Below are positions 62,484-64,000 of a stretch of 64,000 nt of DNA, piece by piece. Made by a program: the position numbers and the translations under genes. This DNA comes from Bog-113 sp965226755 (lineage in GTDB: Bacteria > Acidobacteriota > Terriglobia > Bryobacterales > Bryobacteraceae), in NCBI GenBank assembly GCA_965226755.1, contig CBDDDT010000005.1:248001-312000 (forward strand), in the 5' to 3' direction. The stretch's first letter is position 1; the number at the start of each line of letters is the position of its first letter. Under the pieces are notes generated by a model, which saw only the letters and a program-made list of their open reading frames with translations, did no database searches and was not told the origin of the DNA.

Positions 62484-64000
62484 CTAGCGCGTTCGCGGCA
62501 TCAGGCACGCCTGGCTGTCCAGAGCATGCTCCGCGTCAGGCGGCTGAAGGCGCACATAGGTTCCATCGCTCATCAGCCGGCGCGCTTTGACGTTATCCGC
62601 CATGTAAGTCCCTAAGATCTCGTCCCGGATCCGCCGGATCAGTTTTGGGTTCTCCACCGGAAAAACGACTTCCACACGCCGGCTGAGATTCCGCGGCATC
62701 AGATCCGCGCTGCCCAGATAAACCTCTTCGTGGCCGCCGTTGTGAAAATAGAAAACCCGGCTGTGCTCGAGAAATCGCCCCACTACGCTGGTCACCGTGA
62801 TGGTTTCGCTGATCCCCGGCAGGCCTGGCCGCAAACAGCACAAGCCGCGCACCAGCAGATCGATCTTCACGCCCGCCTGCGAGGCCCGGTAGAGCGCCTC
62901 GATCATCGGCTGGTCCTCCAGCGCGTTCATCTTGAAGATCAGGTGTCCGTCTCCGTACAGCCGCTGGCGTTCCACTTCCCGTTCGATACGCCGTTCGAGC
63001 CCGGCGCGCAGGTTAAGCGGGGCCACCAGAAGCTTGCGGTACTCCGTCTTCGCGGAATAGCCCGTCAGGTAGTTGAAAAGATCGGTCACGTCCGCGCCGA
63101 TCTGATCGTCGGCCGTCATCATCCCCAGATCCGTATAGAAGCGCGCGGTGGTCGAATTGTAGTTGCCCGTGGCCATATGGACATAGCGGCGCATTGTGTC
63201 CCCTTCGCGCCGGACAATCAACGCGACCTTGGAATGCACCTTCAATCCCACCAGCCCATAAACCACGTGAACGCCTTCACGCTCCAGCGCGCGCGCCCAT
63301 TCGATGTTGCTTTCCTCGTCAAACCGCGCCTTTAACTCCACCAGCACGGCGACTTGCTTGGCGTGTTCGACGGCCGCGTCCAGAAGCGCCGCGACGATCG
63401 GCGATTTCGTCCCCGTGCGGTAAAGCGTCATTTTCACCGCCAGAACTTCGGGGTCGCCCGCGGCTCTGCGCAACAGTTCCACCACGGGCTGGAACGAATC
63501 AAACGGATGGTGCAAGAGAATGTCTTCCCGCCGCACCGCCGCGAAGATGTCGTCTTCCGCGAGCGCCGGCGGAGTCCACGGGACGAACGGCTTATCTTTC
63601 AACTCCGGGCGGTCCAAATTTTGGAGTTGCTTGAGGCGGCCGAGATCGAGCGGCCCATCGACCCGATACACATCCTTCGCGTCCAGTTCCAGATTGCTGG
63701 TCAGGATCTCCAGAATGCTCTCCGGCATGCGCCGGTTCACCTGCAAGCGCACCAAAGCGCGGAAGCGGCGCCGCCACACCGCTTCTTCGATGGTCTCCAG
63801 AAGATCGTCGCTTTCAATTTCCTGGACAGCGTACTCGGCGTCCCGCGTCACATGGAACGGATGCGAATCCACGATTTCGAGACCGGGAAACAAATGGCAA
63901 AGATTGGCTTCAATGACGTCTTCCAGCCAGACGAAGCATTCGTCTTTTTCCCCTGGATGCACGGCCACCAGCTGCGGCAGCGTGTCGGGAATCTTCACGC
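62484..64000 (-). CDS. ppk1: Polyphosphate kinase 1, 5' partial
   Basis: The C-terminal 505 or so residues; the frame runs off the right edge and the GTG at 63998 is internal (the VKIP line of the family). PPK1 makes polyphosphate reversibly from ATP. The autophosphorylated histidine is in YVHMATGNYN, and the second active-site histidine is in VFYFHNGGHEEVYLGSADLMPRNLSRR. VKMTLYRTGTKSPIVAALLDAA and ELKARFDEESNIEWARALE are further family lines. It ends with a short tail and converges on the glycosylasparaginase gene with a 10-base gap. Confidence 0.95.
   Translation of the reverse strand, partial: VKIPDTLPQLVAVHPGEKDECFVWLEDVIEANLCHLFPGLEIVDSHPFHVTRDAEYAVQEIESDDLLETIEEAVWRRRFRALVRLQVNRRMPESILEILTSNLELDAKDVYRVDGPLDLGRLKQLQNLDRPELKDKPFVPWTPPALAEDDIFAAVRREDILLHHPFDSFQPVVELLRRAAGDPEVLAVKMTLYRTGTKSPIVAALLDAAVEHAKQVAVLVELKARFDEESNIEWARALEREGVHVVYGLVGLKVHSKVALIVRREGDTMRRYVHMATGNYNSTTARFYTDLGMMTADDQIGADVTDLFNYLTGYSAKTEYRKLLVAPLNLRAGLERRIEREVERQRLYGDGHLIFKMNALEDQPMIEALYRASQAGVKIDLLVRGLCCLRPGLPGISETITVTSVVGRFLEHSRVFYFHNGGHEEVYLGSADLMPRNLSRRVEVVFPVENPKLIRRIRDEILGTYMADNVKARRLMSDGTYVRLQPPDAEHALDSQACLMPRTR

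Overview
The window reads as a chromosomal segment of a Gram-negative, high-GC bacterium, most likely an Acidobacteriota member of the Bryobacterales/Solibacter type. This is an inference from gene content and no database was searched. The support is lipid A genes (fabZ-lpxA-lpxI), long FG-GAP/VCBS and GloVer-type repeat proteins, an SpoIVB-type S55 peptidase outside any spore context, Tat-exported enzymes and secreted glycoside hydrolases. No rRNA, tRNA, CRISPR array, insertion sequence or prophage was recognised. Both window ends cut genes: an FG-GAP/SLH surface protein on the left and polyphosphate kinase on the right.

Layout. 0-4.1 kb: SLH surface protein with a strong terminator, an aldose-1-epimerase-like lipoprotein and a half-length AI-2E-family membrane protein. 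4.0-11.7 kb (minus): an mdtABC-type RND efflux operon whose mdtC carries a single-base frameshift. 11.9-18.7 kb: a large unknown exported protein, an OFA-family MFS carrier next to a Tat-exported bicupin oxalate decarboxylase, two small envelope proteins, and an overlapping HipA-like kinase/DUF3037 pair. 18.7-26.9 kb: secreted GH5 endoglucanase with CBM2, nagB, an amino acid/amine permease with a copper amine oxidase, and a GH51 arabinofuranosidase. 26.9-30.2 kb: fabZ-lpxA-lpxI, divergent from an M20 peptidase. 30.3-35.1 kb: M14 carboxypeptidase, oligopeptidase B and a VOC protein. 35.2-37.3 kb: aroF behind a candidate attenuator, then a membrane-anchored unknown. 37.3-40.5 kb: a lower-GC, possibly decaying stretch with a frameshifted exported protein. 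40.5-43.8 kb (minus): GloVer repeat protein and a glycosyltransferase. 43.9-50.3 kb (minus): exported beta-propeller, S55 peptidase and RNase R. 50.3-53.0 kb (minus): a two-subunit isoquinoline-oxidoreductase-type molybdoenzyme. 53.2-58.7 kb: ROK kinase with an apparent CTG start, then an FG-GAP protein and a propeller/cytochrome c protein in one minus-strand operon. 58.9-64 kb: ispG, a YjbQ protein, DUF2203, Tat-exported glycosylasparaginase and ppk.

Themes. Much of the coding capacity serves the envelope or the outside of the cell: plant polymer breakdown (GH5, GH51), peptide breakdown (M14, oligopeptidase B, M20), oxalate and amine use, drug efflux and large repeat proteins. Several genes have a -10-like hexamer only 6-10 bases before the start codon and no Shine-Dalgarno, which suggests leaderless transcripts. 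Two independent single-base indels (about 4513 and 38940) break otherwise well preserved reading frames and must be resolved as mutation or sequence error. The most unusual items are the HipA-like/DUF3037 pair, the exported oxalate decarboxylase with its altered lid beside an antiporter, the aroF leader, and the unknown broken gene at 37.8-40.5 kb.
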